NCBI GenBank assembly: GCA_031553685.1
Contig: JAVBLE010000053.1
Coordinates: forward strand, 1 to 64,000
DNA: 64,000 bases
Reading direction: 5' to 3'
From: JAFGVL01 sp031553685
Lineage (GTDB): Bacteria; Bacteroidota; Bacteroidia; Bacteroidales; Paludibacteraceae
Below are positions 43,074 through 52,814 of this stretch, one piece after another (the stretch's first letter is position 1; each line of letters starts with the position of its first letter). The position numbers and the translations under genes were made by a program. A model generated the notes under the pieces. It did not search any database. It was given only the letters and a program-made list of their open reading frames with translations, and was not told the DNA's origin.

Positions 43074-46000
43074 ATGTCAAAAATATCAACAGACAATATG
43101 CTAGCACAATCGCCTTATTTATACCTGCAAGGAGCCGGTTCAGACAAAACAGACGGTAGCGCTCCGGGTGTACATCTTCGCTGGACAATGCTCGGCAGCT
43201 TGGGCGAAAGCCATATCCCAACAGGTAATATGGCTTCAAATCATGTGTCGAACTTCAAAAAAAGCAATGATTTTGTAAAAATATATCGTACCAAATACGA
43301 TTATAATTTCCCAATCATAGTAGACCTCAGCACAACGCCAAGTAAAATAATAGATAAGAACAACAACAAAGCTTGGGAATATGCCGGTATTACCCCCATA
43401 GCAAAAATCCCAACCAATAAAGCCACTGTAAAGGTACGATTTGCCAACCCGATAAAATACAATGTGGTGAAACAAACATGTAATCCGCAAACCGAACCTT
43501 TGCGCTTCCTCAAAGAGTACGACGAACTGATAGAGGTAGAGGTAGAAAGACGCATGATGTTCTCTGCCTTTGTAATGATGGAAGAAGTAGACAGCAACAA
43601 GCCTAATATTACACGGATTGAGTCTATTTCGAAAGACGCGCAAGAGAACGAATTGTTTATTTCGAACCGAAAAAAATACAATAACGGCGAAGCATATCTT
43701 CAAAAAGAAGATCTCGGCTTTTTGCTGCAAGAAAACGATGGCTACTTGGCGTTGGAAGAACAAGGAAGCGGCACTCGCAAGATAATGGGCGAAAATATTC
43801 AGTATATCCGTTTCCAAGGCTCCAATTGTTACCCGACTATGCTTTGGCTCGAAACCTACGACGATTTTATTTTAGGAAAAAACGAAAGTCAGGGCTGGGA
43901 AGAAATCGCGCAATTATCTCTTTCTGATGATGATGAAGAGGTATTTAAACGCTTAGAAGAAGCTGATGAGGAGTGGCCTCGCTTTACTGCCGAAAACAAA
44001 CTGAAAATCAAAAACTATCAGGACAAATGGCTATATGAAGGAGAAGAAGAAGGCGATAAAGGGATAAAAGGAACAGTGAATGGATATTTATCTGGTGCAG
44101 ACGCGTATATAGGATCCGGGTTCAGTTTCCTTGAAATGCTGAAGTTAATGTCTTTCGATTTCCATATTGCTCGCATGCTCGGGTTTGGATATATTGATGC
44201 AAATATTGAATCCTCTTCAGATAAATATATTTATATTGCTTCATACAATACTCCGTCCGGTTTATCCAACGCTACTACCCATACCTACATGACGCTTCCT
44301 TTGTGCAAAACCGACTACAAAACACCGGTGGCACCCAAGCTAAAACCATTAAAATATGGCTTATATGTAAACAATGGTACAGATGCCAGCAACTCACTAA
44401 CCGACGAAAACGGATATTTTAATTTTGAAAATACCCGGGTTGTCAACTTGGAGATAGAGAATATTGATATAGATCTTCCTTTCGAAGCTTTTTTCAGAAC
44501 AGACAATGAGTTTTCGTACATAGATTACACAAAGCCTGTTTTCTTTGGCATAGAGTACAAAAAGGCAGGAGAAGCCGGTTGGAGAAATCCTAAATTATCT
44601 GTGGACGACGAATACTTTGACCACAATAAACATCCGGAAATTGTGCCTGTTTTGCCGTCGGAAAACAATATGGTTTATTCTCATTTTGAAAAGGAAGCGG
44701 GAATACATGCTTATGCTGTGTATGGCATCAACTGGTTTTCGCGCCCGTCGGCAATGAGTAATGTGCAAGAAACGGATAATACCTTGTTTTTATTACGAAA
44801 CACATTGATTCCGCCCTCAAACTTTACAGCACATTTGGTGCAAAAAGAAGAAACTCCATTTCTAACCACTGAAGCCGAACAAAAAAGATTAGATAAGCTC
44901 GATGCTGATAAAACATTAGTGCGGCTTACTTTCGATTGGAACGAAGTGCATGCAGCTAATTACTGGTGTGGAAACCAAGCCGAGTTCTTCTTTAAACCCG
45001 AAGTGAGCGATGTGGTGCGGGGCGTTATCAAACATGTGGAGAAAGTAAGTTCGGACAAATTTGAAATACGCACAGAAGGGTTTGTACTGAATAGCCTGGC
45101 AGATCGTCCGAAAATATTCCCATACATTGCTAAAGGGATGGAAAGCATGTATATAAACAGCTTTTTCAATTTAGACGAAGGAATATATATGGTAGAAGAA
45201 ATCCGACAATCGAATATAACAGACGAAGGTCCCATATTTATTATCCGTATGGTTACTGATAAAACTCTCTTGGATGCAGAAGAAAAAGATATTGCCGTAG
45301 ATACCGTAAAAACACCTGAGAAAGGGCAATATTTTGCCGTATCCGAAAACATTACTAATGCAAACAACTGGGGCAAGCCCTTAACAGCAAAAGTCAGCTT
45401 AAAGAAATTCAGCGAGCATGAAGAGAAGATGTTACTTGAAGGCGACCCTGAAGAAAAGATAATAAAAGTAGGCGGAATATGGAAAGAAGCAACTATTACA
45501 CAGTACGAAGAAAAAGATGACAACAGAAACTACATTCCGGGTTCAAAATCGGGATTGTATGAAATATTGTTCAACAGTAATCCGCTCGACCCACACGAAG
45601 ACAATCGCGTAGAATGGTACAAAGGGACAGTTCGTATAAAAACAATCAACGACGAAATGAAAACTTTGGAGGTATGGCACATCGATAACAGTGGGCCTAA
45701 ATTGAAACTGATTGCGTACGACGCTACTTTCGATGTGGACGAAAATTATAATCCTCGAATAGTTGAAACAGATGAAGAAGGTAATAAGACTATTCTTTAT
45801 ACGCCAATCGTTACCGGATCCAACATTTTTGTAAATTTTCACCCGGGTTACAGAGTGTATCTTACTGCCGAAGATGGATTTAACGAATCTACAATTATGC
45901 CTGCACGCGGTGAGGGAAGCAAACAAACATTTATGGCATGCCGCTCTAACGATACTAAAGAAGGGTTCTCTTCACCCCTTTCGATGCCTACTATTTTAAC

Positions 46001-47462
46001 GGCCATAGAGATAATAACACCACTTCCGCCCGAAAAGCCCGAAGGGCCGACATTTGCTACCCGCCCCGATTTTTACGGCAAAGCCACTTATACATTCGAT
46101 ACCAAGATGAATACAGACAACGGAACTCGAGAACCTTACGCGCTGGTGTTTTTCCGTGGTAACGATCAGGCTATTTTGGATATTTTGTACAAACCGAAGA
46201 CAGTGGCTCAAATAAAATCCGACTTGGCAGACTTAGGAAATGATTTAGGACGCACCAGCCGCTGGAACGAGTTAGTAAATGGAGAGATTGACCTTGATAC
46301 CAAAAAGTTTAGAAAATGGAATGGATATGGCTTCCCTAATCCGGACAACGATAAATATGTAATTCCCCGAACAACAGAACACCCATTTAATGCCTCCATT
46401 GATCCGGGAAGTAAAAACATAGATCCAGAAGACAAAGTCACATACCTAGATAAAATAAAAGCAGCTATAAACGGTGTATTCTTCCCGCTTACCGAACAAC
46501 CGGTGCTATACGATTATGTGAAACCCGGATATCAACCCTCAAACAAAAAACCTGTAATAAGAGATACTAATGGAAACCTATTGATACCTAACAAAAATGC
46601 TGAGTACGACCCAGCTCCTATGGCTGTAAAATATGATGGGGCAAACAAGGAAAAAATGGTCCGTTTCACAGACTACACGCTCGACGGAGCATCTAATGCC
46701 ATATTCTTTTATTATGCCATAGAAATGAATAATTTACTTGCTACCAGCAAACGAAGCGAGATATTAGGTCCAATACAATTAGTTAATACAGATGCGCCAA
46801 GAGCTCCGGAATTTAAAAAATTCTACACACAAACAGCCAATGAATCAACTGAACAAAAAGATGGCGTTGTGTTTGAAATTAATAATTACTTAGCTTCTGA
46901 CGGAATTACTAAAATTCAAATCTATCGCTCATTTGAAAGCAAAGACACACAAAGTATCCGAACAATGAAATTGGCTAAGACCATTGATGTAAATGAGCCA
47001 ATTGTGGACGATTTCTCAGATTTAGATTACTTGCCTTTCGGCGATCCGTTGTATTACCGTTTAGTTGCTATGCGAACAATCACCAATGAGTTTAATGAAC
47101 TGGAAGATGTTCCTTCCATGCAATCTTCTTTAGTACTGTCGGGAATTATTGACACTGTTAATCCTGCTGCACCCGAAATTGATTATACAGCACAACCTGA
47201 TTCTGAAGGTTCTTTAGATGTAATATTGAAGTGGAATAAATCAGTTCATAATGGCACTTATCACCTATATAAAATGACTTCGTCGGGCAATTGGGCAACG
47301 ATTGACAGTATAAAAAGTAACGATCCGGCTATCGAGTATCCGCTTACAGATGCATTGACAAAAACCGATGAAGATGGCAACACGCTTTACCATCGCTTCA
47401 AGCTAACTGTAGAAAACTCATCGGGCCTATTCAGCGCAAACGAAACCATTTTAATTATTTAA
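43074..47462 (+). CDS. Very large protein (1462 residues), Fn3-like C-terminus
   Basis: No signal peptide. The N-terminus, MLAQSPYLYLQGAGSDKTDG followed by APGVHLRWTMLGSLGESHIP, is distinctive and looks like a defined domain that I cannot name. The protein contains many Asp/Glu-rich segments (SLSDDDEEVFKRLEEADEEW), an interior with ISWF-type strands, and a C-terminus with fibronectin-III-like strands (PAAPEIDYTAQPDSEGSLDV, then LKWNKS and YHLYKMT). It shares an A-rich leader (ATTATGTCAAA) with the fibre-like genes downstream. Role unknown; by context part of the same surface or particle system. Confidence 0.75.
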   Translation: MSKISTDNMLAQSPYLYLQGAGSDKTDGSAPGVHLRWTMLGSLGESHIPTGNMASNHVSNFKKSNDFVKIYRTKYDYNFPIIVDLSTTPSKIIDKNNNKAWEYAGITPIAKIPTNKATVKVRFANPIKYNVVKQTCNPQTEPLRFLKEYDELIEVEVERRMMFSAFVMMEEVDSNKPNITRIESISKDAQENELFISNRKKYNNGEAYLQKEDLGFLLQENDGYLALEEQGSGTRKIMGENIQYIRFQGSNCYPTMLWLETYDDFILGKNESQGWEEIAQLSLSDDDEEVFKRLEEADEEWPRFTAENKLKIKNYQDKWLYEGEEEGDKGIKGTVNGYLSGADAYIGSGFSFLEMLKLMSFDFHIARMLGFGYIDANIESSSDKYIYIASYNTPSGLSNATTHTYMTLPLCKTDYKTPVAPKLKPLKYGLYVNNGTDASNSLTDENGYFNFENTRVVNLEIENIDIDLPFEAFFRTDNEFSYIDYTKPVFFGIEYKKAGEAGWRNPKLSVDDEYFDHNKHPEIVPVLPSENNMVYSHFEKEAGIHAYAVYGINWFSRPSAMSNVQETDNTLFLLRNTLIPPSNFTAHLVQKEETPFLTTEAEQKRLDKLDADKTLVRLTFDWNEVHAANYWCGNQAEFFFKPEVSDVVRGVIKHVEKVSSDKFEIRTEGFVLNSLADRPKIFPYIAKGMESMYINSFFNLDEGIYMVEEIRQSNITDEGPIFIIRMVTDKTLLDAEEKDIAVDTVKTPEKGQYFAVSENITNANNWGKPLTAKVSLKKFSEHEEKMLLEGDPEEKIIKVGGIWKEATITQYEEKDDNRNYIPGSKSGLYEILFNSNPLDPHEDNRVEWYKGTVRIKTINDEMKTLEVWHIDNSGPKLKLIAYDATFDVDENYNPRIVETDEEGNKTILYTPIVTGSNIFVNFHPGYRVYLTAEDGFNESTIMPARGEGSKQTFMACRSNDTKEGFSSPLSMPTILTAIEIITPLPPEKPEGPTFATRPDFYGKATYTFDTKMNTDNGTREPYALVFFRGNDQAILDILYKPKTVAQIKSDLADLGNDLGRTSRWNELVNGEIDLDTKKFRKWNGYGFPNPDNDKYVIPRTTEHPFNASIDPGSKNIDPEDKVTYLDKIKAAINGVFFPLTEQPVLYDYVKPGYQPSNKKPVIRDTNGNLLIPNKNAEYDPAPMAVKYDGANKEKMVRFTDYTLDGASNAIFFYYAIEMNNLLATSKRSEILGPIQLVNTDAPRAPEFKKFYTQTANESTEQKDGVVFEINNYLASDGITKIQIYRSFESKDTQSIRTMKLAKTIDVNEPIVDDFSDLDYLPFGDPLYYRLVAMRTITNEFNELEDVPSMQSSLVLSGIIDTVNPAAPEIDYTAQPDSEGSLDVILKWNKSVHNGTYHLYKMTSSGNWATIDSIKSNDPAIEYPLTDALTKTDEDGNTLYHRFKLTVENSSGLFSANETILII

Positions 47463-47502
47463 GAAAACAACTATTTACTCACAATTTTAAAAATTAAAAA
47501 TT

Positions 47503-49023
47503 ATGTCAAATCAAAAAATATCACAATTACAAAATGCTGCACCTTTGCAAGATGCAGATTTAATACCTATTGTTCAACAAGTAGGACCAAGTCAGGTAAC
47601 AAATAAAACAACCATTAGCCAACTAAAACAATCTATTGGATCAAGTGGTACAGGAACCGGAAGTGAGGATTGTTTACCATTAGATGGATCAAGAAAGATG
47701 ACAAACTGTATTAGTTTTTCTAATCCTCCTGATGGTAGCATCAGAGGTTTTTGGTTCTTATCTGAAAATTGGATTGGAGAACGAGACCAAATTATTGAAA
47801 TAAATGGTGGGAACGGAAAAGGGATAAAATTAATGGGAAATGTGCGTATTGATGACTATGCTACATTTCTAGATAAAGCCACATTTAATAATGATGTTGA
47901 ATTCAAAGGGAGTTCTCAATTTGAAGATACTGCTGAATTTAATGACTCGGCTGAATTTAAAAGCGATGTTATGCTTTTAGGTCCCGAAAGTTCTCCTTCA
48001 AAAGTAACTATCACTGATGGAGGAAGATATCTAGTTTCGTCTGATATCACAGTTGATGAACTCAACTGTTTGAAAGGAATTACCGGTCCGTTGAAAGAGT
48101 CTATTTCGGGTATCTACTACCCCGGCACAAGCATCAAAGCCATAGATGCAACCAACAATGGCCTTTATGTATACGATAAAGCAGGGAATGTGGTTTCAAC
48201 CATGGATTCAAATCTATTTTACATAAATCACAATCAAGCTAATTTAGATTTATATGCACAAAATCCAAATCAGTTATCAAGATTTCGACTTTATGAAAAT
48301 GGATTACGCTTTACACGAGAAGAACAAACAAATGGAGTTGTAACAGGAGCTTGGCAGTTTCGTTTAGATTCAAGTGACGGATATTTCAATAGTAGAAATG
48401 GTATAAAAATTGCCGCAGGAACGCTTTCTAACGATGCAAATGACATTGTCCTTGACAAGCTCTCCGGAGGTACATTACGGCTTTTATCCGGCAATAAAAT
48501 TGATATCTTATCAAAAGGAGGTATTGATATTGAAAGTGGAGGTACAATAGGTATCACCGCTCAAAACGATATTGATCTTAAAAAATGTAAATCATTAAAA
48601 ATAACAGATCTCAATGGAAATACATATAGATTTGGTGCAGATGCAGTTGGTGTTACTACCAAAAATATAACATTAAACACTTCGGGACTGATTTCTCTTA
48701 AGAATACGAACAACGGTACAACCATTAATACAACTTATGGACTAAACAACAATACATCTTCAGTCGGCAGAGATAATATTACTCTCAACACTATGAATAA
48801 TGGTTTGATTGTGAATCAATTTTCGCTTTCAAATTCAAGTAATGCGGCTACACTGAAGAGTCCTAAAGTTATATTTGAAACAGATAGCTTTATTGTAAAA
48901 GATAGAAGTGGGAATGTCGTTTATGACAATTCAACAATCGCATCCTTACAATACACTATTTCAACCTTATTAACTGAGCTGAATACTTTAAATGCACGAG
49001 TTGTTGCATTGGAAAGCAAATAA
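47503..49023 (+). CDS. Tail-fibre-like protein 1
   Basis: A protein of 506 residues. The N-terminus, MSNQKISQLQNAAPLQDADL then VTNKTTISQLKQSIG, is of the kind found at the base-binding end of phage or phage-like tail fibres; the same segment opens the next gene. The middle has repeated short strands (FLDKATFNNDVEFKGSSQFE), suggesting a trimeric beta-helix. The last ~30 residues form a coiled coil (SLQYTISTLLTELNTLNARV). No signal peptide. Together with the paralogue it is likely a trimeric fibre whose attachment end is common. Confidence 0.8.
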   Translation: MSNQKISQLQNAAPLQDADLIPIVQQVGPSQVTNKTTISQLKQSIGSSGTGTGSEDCLPLDGSRKMTNCISFSNPPDGSIRGFWFLSENWIGERDQIIEINGGNGKGIKLMGNVRIDDYATFLDKATFNNDVEFKGSSQFEDTAEFNDSAEFKSDVMLLGPESSPSKVTITDGGRYLVSSDITVDELNCLKGITGPLKESISGIYYPGTSIKAIDATNNGLYVYDKAGNVVSTMDSNLFYINHNQANLDLYAQNPNQLSRFRLYENGLRFTREEQTNGVVTGAWQFRLDSSDGYFNSRNGIKIAAGTLSNDANDIVLDKLSGGTLRLLSGNKIDILSKGGIDIESGGTIGITAQNDIDLKKCKSLKITDLNGNTYRFGADAVGVTTKNITLNTSGLISLKNTNNGTTINTTYGLNNNTSSVGRDNITLNTMNNGLIVNQFSLSNSSNAATLKSPKVIFETDSFIVKDRSGNVVYDNSTIASLQYTISTLLTELNTLNARVVALESK

Positions 49024-49050
49024 CAGTTCAAACTTTTTTAACTAACAAAA

Positions 49051-49080
49051 CCGGAGCCAAACTAAAATGTTTGGTTCCGG
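49051..49080 (+). terminator. Hairpin between the two fibre-like genes
   Basis: Stem CCGGAGCCAAAC/GTTTGGTTCCGG around TAAAAT, without a T-run. It may cause partial termination or protect the upstream mRNA, so that the two fibres are made in different amounts. Confidence 0.55.
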
Positions 49081-49123
49081 GTATTGTAAGTTTATTTTAC
49101 TAATCTTTTAAAAATAAAAAATC

Positions 49124-50236
49124 ATGTCAAGTCAAAAAATTTCACAATTACCAAACGCTGTACTACCATTAAGAGACAACGACTTAATAGCCGTAGTTCA
49201 AAACGAAAGCGACGAATCAACAACCAATAAAGTAACCGTCAAAAATTTGAAACAATCTATTGGATCAGGTGGAACAGGAACAGGAAGTGAAGATTGTTTA
49301 CCATTGGATGGATCGAGACAAATGTATGGGGATATAAACTTTAAATCCGGATACAATGGTGGTATCAATTGGCGCGGTCCATCAGACTATACAACTATAA
49401 AAGTTGATAATGAAGGGAATTTACGAATAAAGGATTTTGTAGCAGATATCATCATGTATACTGATTGTGATATTCAATTAAATCCCAACAATAACCTATT
49501 AGTTGATGCTACTGATGTTCGTATTAAATCCTTTTATAATAACACCATTGAAGGAAAGACTAATACCATAAAAGGAGACACGACTATCGAAAGTGAATTG
49601 ATTGTTAAAAATGACACTTACCTAAAAGGCGAACTTAAAGTAGAAAATGATACTTACTTGAAAAGTGCTACCATCCAAGATTATCTTTGCTTAAATAATC
49701 AAACAGCCAATAGGGTCGCTATTATTGATGCCAATAAAGAAGTAGTTTCTTCCAAATGTACTTTAGAAACTCTCGAAGCCCTTGCCACAGGCAATATTGC
49801 CGCCAGCTCTCCTTATGGAAGCATGTATGCTACTAATATTGCCAGCAATATGGGTATTGCTGCTACTAATGGTTTAAAAGAAATCTCAAACTCAAGTATT
49901 GAAGGAGGCTTATCTACCGCCTTTACACACAACAATGGCAAATTAACTTGTACACAAAATGGCACTTATAATATCAACTGGTCGTTGACATGCCGTTCGG
50001 CTGCCAATAAAGAAGGTGAGTTTGTAGTGCTTATCAATGGAGTAGAAAGCTCTGTGGGTACTTCAGGAGGCTTAGTATCTTTCTCGGGCAACGATCGTCC
50101 TACACCATTCTTTGGAACAGGAATATACCGCCTTCGAGCAGGTGATACTGTGAGTCTTGGTGTACGCAATAAAACAGATAACAAGGATTTTGTCTTAACC
50201 CGGTTGTCACTCACTGCTATGCGCATTGGTAATTAA
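49124..50236 (+). CDS. Tail-fibre-like protein 2 with C1q-like end
   Basis: A protein of 370 residues whose first ~65 residues closely match those of the preceding protein (KISQLPNAVLPLRDNDLIAV, SEDCLPLDGSRQM); the DNA is also similar there. The middle contains repeated strands (NTIKGDTTIESELIVKNDTY). The C-terminal ~130 residues (AFTHNNGKLTCTQNGTYNIN, EFVVLINGVESSVGT, YRLRAGDTVSLGVRN) form a C1q/TNF-like jelly roll, a usual trimeric receptor-binding tip. No signal peptide. Same N-terminal plug with a different tip is the classic arrangement of alternative fibres. Confidence 0.85.
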   Translation: MSSQKISQLPNAVLPLRDNDLIAVVQNESDESTTNKVTVKNLKQSIGSGGTGTGSEDCLPLDGSRQMYGDINFKSGYNGGINWRGPSDYTTIKVDNEGNLRIKDFVADIIMYTDCDIQLNPNNNLLVDATDVRIKSFYNNTIEGKTNTIKGDTTIESELIVKNDTYLKGELKVENDTYLKSATIQDYLCLNNQTANRVAIIDANKEVVSSKCTLETLEALATGNIAASSPYGSMYATNIASNMGIAATNGLKEISNSSIEGGLSTAFTHNNGKLTCTQNGTYNINWSLTCRSAANKEGEFVVLINGVESSVGTSGGLVSFSGNDRPTPFFGTGIYRLRAGDTVSLGVRNKTDNKDFVLTRLSLTAMRIGN

Positions 50237-50290
50237 TGCTTTTACTTAATCAATAATTAAATATCAAATAAATTTGGTTAGAATATAATT

Positions 50291-50372
50291 CCCCGTCAAG
50301 TGAGATTTGTAATCATGCTTTTATCTATTTACCAGATAATGCATTACAAATCTTACAAGACGGGGTTTTTTT
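50291..50372 (+). terminator. Terminator at the end of the island
   Basis: A long inverted repeat: CCCCGTC with GACGGGG outside and AGATTTGTAATCATGC with GCATTACAAATCT inside, followed by seven T. It ends the plus-strand transcript of the large-gene island. Confidence 0.8.
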
Positions 50373-50476
50373 ATCGTCATACAAACTAAACACAGTCAAC
50401 TGCAATATAACAGCGCCCTGAACGAGCAGAAAAACACCAATGCCAAGATAGCGATAGATGATGCCGGCAATTCCCC

Positions 50477-52735
50477 TTACACCTTCACCACCAGCATCGA
50501 AACCTTATGTTCTACCCAGGCATCGCCGTTTTCGAGCGCTGTTTTCCAGCCTTCGAGGCTCACCAGTACAAGGTCTTGCGAAATGAGCCAGGTCTTATCC
50601 AGCGTTTTATCGCGCAGGGTGGCTACTCGTCCTTGGTAGGTTTCGCGCAACTCATCGACCGCATCATTAAGGCTTGAGTGGCGGCGTATTACATGGTCGG
50701 GGTCGAAAATGGTAAGGCTGCTGCCGTTGTTTTTTACCAGCAACTCGGCATATTTCAACAAATAAATATCTGCCAATCGTTTTATCACCAACACTACATA
50801 ATTTGCCTCATCAAAGTTCTTATTCAAAAATATACCTACCGGTATTGTACTTTTTGCCAATATCTGACGCGTGCGGTCGTCGAAAGGCGAAGCGCCGGCA
50901 AACAGTTTTTCTTTTCCGGTTACTTTGTTCAGCAGGTTTTCCGGATTTATAATCTTTGTAGTGTAGCCCAATACTTTACCCAGCAGCGAACCTTCGAAAA
51001 TGGATTGCCCTACGCTTACCAGCAACAAATCATATTTACCGGTATTACCCATTTCGGTAATCTCGTTTTCAATATCGGTTGCCGACTTAAACAGCGTTGT
51101 AACCGGACGCCCAAGTTCATCCGCCTCCTCCAAGACAGGGGCAAAACTCTCCGCTTCATATTCCTCCAGATTATAATGATACAGCGTATTCTCGGGCGAA
51201 ATATGCAGCACGCTTACCGCAGCCGGTTGTTTCTTTATAAAGCAGTCGGCAAGACGCAACAACACACGACCCATTTGCGGATTGGCAAACGACACAAGCA
51301 CATCGAATTTACTGATATGAAGCCGTTGGTGCATGTTTTTTTGTTTGAAAATCCGATCAATAAGATTCAGAAACGGTCCTGTCATAAAGGTGGTAAATAG
51401 CGCCATAATCACCAACATGGCAAATACCTCTTCACTAATAACCCCTAAATCAAGCCCGATGTTGAGCGCAATCAATTCCATCAATCCGCGTGTGTTCATC
51501 AATGATCCGATAATGAGGCTATTGCGCCAACTCTGTCCTGTGAATTTCGAAGCCAGAAAAGTTGCTCCAAATTTTCCAACTGTTGCTACCAGGCAAATCA
51601 GTCCTGCAATTTTCCATAAATGAACATCGTTCAACAGTCCGATTTCAGTACGCAAACCGGTATAAACAAAGAAAAGCGGAAGGAAAAGGACTAAAGCAAC
51701 ATCTTCTACTTTCTGGATAAAAATATGGCGGAATTTCTTGTCCTGCGGCATAATCACTCCTGCTACAAATGCGCCAAAGAGCACATGGATGCCAATCAAT
51801 TCGGTAGCCCATGCCGAAAGAATCACCACAATAAAAAAGATAGAAACAATCGGTTTGCTGAGAGTTTCGGGCGAAGGGTGCAAATCGCCAATGCGTTTGA
51901 GGAACGGGCGCACCACAAAAAACATAAACAAAATAAACGCAATGGCAGCCGCTATCGTATATAACGCACTAACAAACGATCCCGCTTTGACTACTGCAAT
52001 AATTGTAGCCAAAAGACTCCATGCCGTAATATCGTCCACTGCAGCACAGGTAATTACCACCGAGCCGATTTTTTGCTTATACAATCCGCGTTCTTGCACA
52101 ATCCGTGCCATCACCGGGAAAGCGGCAATACTCATGGCAATACCCATAAACAGGGCAAATGGCAAATAAGCCACTCCCTGCGGAGCAAATTGGGGATACA
52201 AGATATAAGCCAACCCAAAGCCCATGGTAAAAGGTACAACAATGCCTACATGGCTAATAACAAGGGCTTCGTTAGCTTTTTTGTTGAAAATCTGAAAATC
52301 GAGCTCCATCCCCACCACAAACATAAACAGGATAAGCCCTATCTGACTAACCAAGTATAGATTCCCTAATGATATTTCGGGAAATACGAAGTGGGTAAAT
52401 TCCGGAAAATACACTCCTACCAGCGATGGACCCAAAGCGATACCAGCTAATATTTCGCCAATTACCATAGGTTGCCCGATGCGCTTGCAAATTACTCCTA
52501 ACAATCTTGCAGCCATAATAATAACTACAATCTGCACCAACAATAAAGGCACAGGATGCATTGCATTTTCGGCAATGGTTCCGGCAAAGTTATCCCAAGC
52601 ATCTGTCGGTGCAACTATTGATCTGATAGCCAACCCTTCTTGCAGGATTTTCCCCCAGCCCGATATAATATACATCAGAGCCGAAAGCCCGCCTACAACA
52701 ATAATGTAAAATAATGTATTCTTAATTTTATTCAT
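50477..52735 (-). CDS. Cation:proton antiporter, CPA2 family
   Basis: A protein of 752 residues. About 12-13 membrane segments in the first ~450 residues (for example VVIIMAARLLGVICKRIGQPMVIGEILAGI, FMFVVGMELDF, ITCAAVDDITAWSLLA with the paired acidic residues of CPA2 antiporters, GVIMPQDKKFR, NTRGLMELIALNIG). The C-terminal ~250 residues resemble a universal-stress-protein-like cytoplasmic domain. It exchanges Na or K for protons in the inner membrane. LolD is upstream on the same strand with 79 bp between. Confidence 0.92.
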   Translation of the reverse strand: MNKIKNTLFYIIVVGGLSALMYIISGWGKILQEGLAIRSIVAPTDAWDNFAGTIAENAMHPVPLLLVQIVVIIMAARLLGVICKRIGQPMVIGEILAGIALGPSLVGVYFPEFTHFVFPEISLGNLYLVSQIGLILFMFVVGMELDFQIFNKKANEALVISHVGIVVPFTMGFGLAYILYPQFAPQGVAYLPFALFMGIAMSIAAFPVMARIVQERGLYKQKIGSVVITCAAVDDITAWSLLATIIAVVKAGSFVSALYTIAAAIAFILFMFFVVRPFLKRIGDLHPSPETLSKPIVSIFFIVVILSAWATELIGIHVLFGAFVAGVIMPQDKKFRHIFIQKVEDVALVLFLPLFFVYTGLRTEIGLLNDVHLWKIAGLICLVATVGKFGATFLASKFTGQSWRNSLIIGSLMNTRGLMELIALNIGLDLGVISEEVFAMLVIMALFTTFMTGPFLNLIDRIFKQKNMHQRLHISKFDVLVSFANPQMGRVLLRLADCFIKKQPAAVSVLHISPENTLYHYNLEEYEAESFAPVLEEADELGRPVTTLFKSATDIENEITEMGNTGKYDLLLVSVGQSIFEGSLLGKVLGYTTKIINPENLLNKVTGKEKLFAGASPFDDRTRQILAKSTIPVGIFLNKNFDEANYVVLVIKRLADIYLLKYAELLVKNNGSSLTIFDPDHVIRRHSSLNDAVDELRETYQGRVATLRDKTLDKTWLISQDLVLVSLEGWKTALENGDAWVEHKVSMLVVKV

Positions 52736-52737
52736 AA

Positions 52738-52813
52738 AAAATAGATGGTGAGATAGTGAGATGGTGAGGTGGAGTTCTACTCTTTTTCTCGCTATTTCAC
52801 CATCCCGCTATCT
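52738..52813. repeat. Hairpin between lolD and the antiporter gene
   Basis: GATGGTGAGATAGTGAGATG on one side and a complementary run ending CTCGCTATTTCACCATC on the other. It may terminate part of the lolD transcripts before the antiporter gene. Confidence 0.5.
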
Positions 52814-52814
52814 A

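Noticed and set aside
32163..50236. Complete prophage or complete contractile injection system
   Set aside because: No sheath, tube, baseplate, capsid, terminase, integrase or lysis genes are present in the window; only fibre-like and payload-like proteins are seen.
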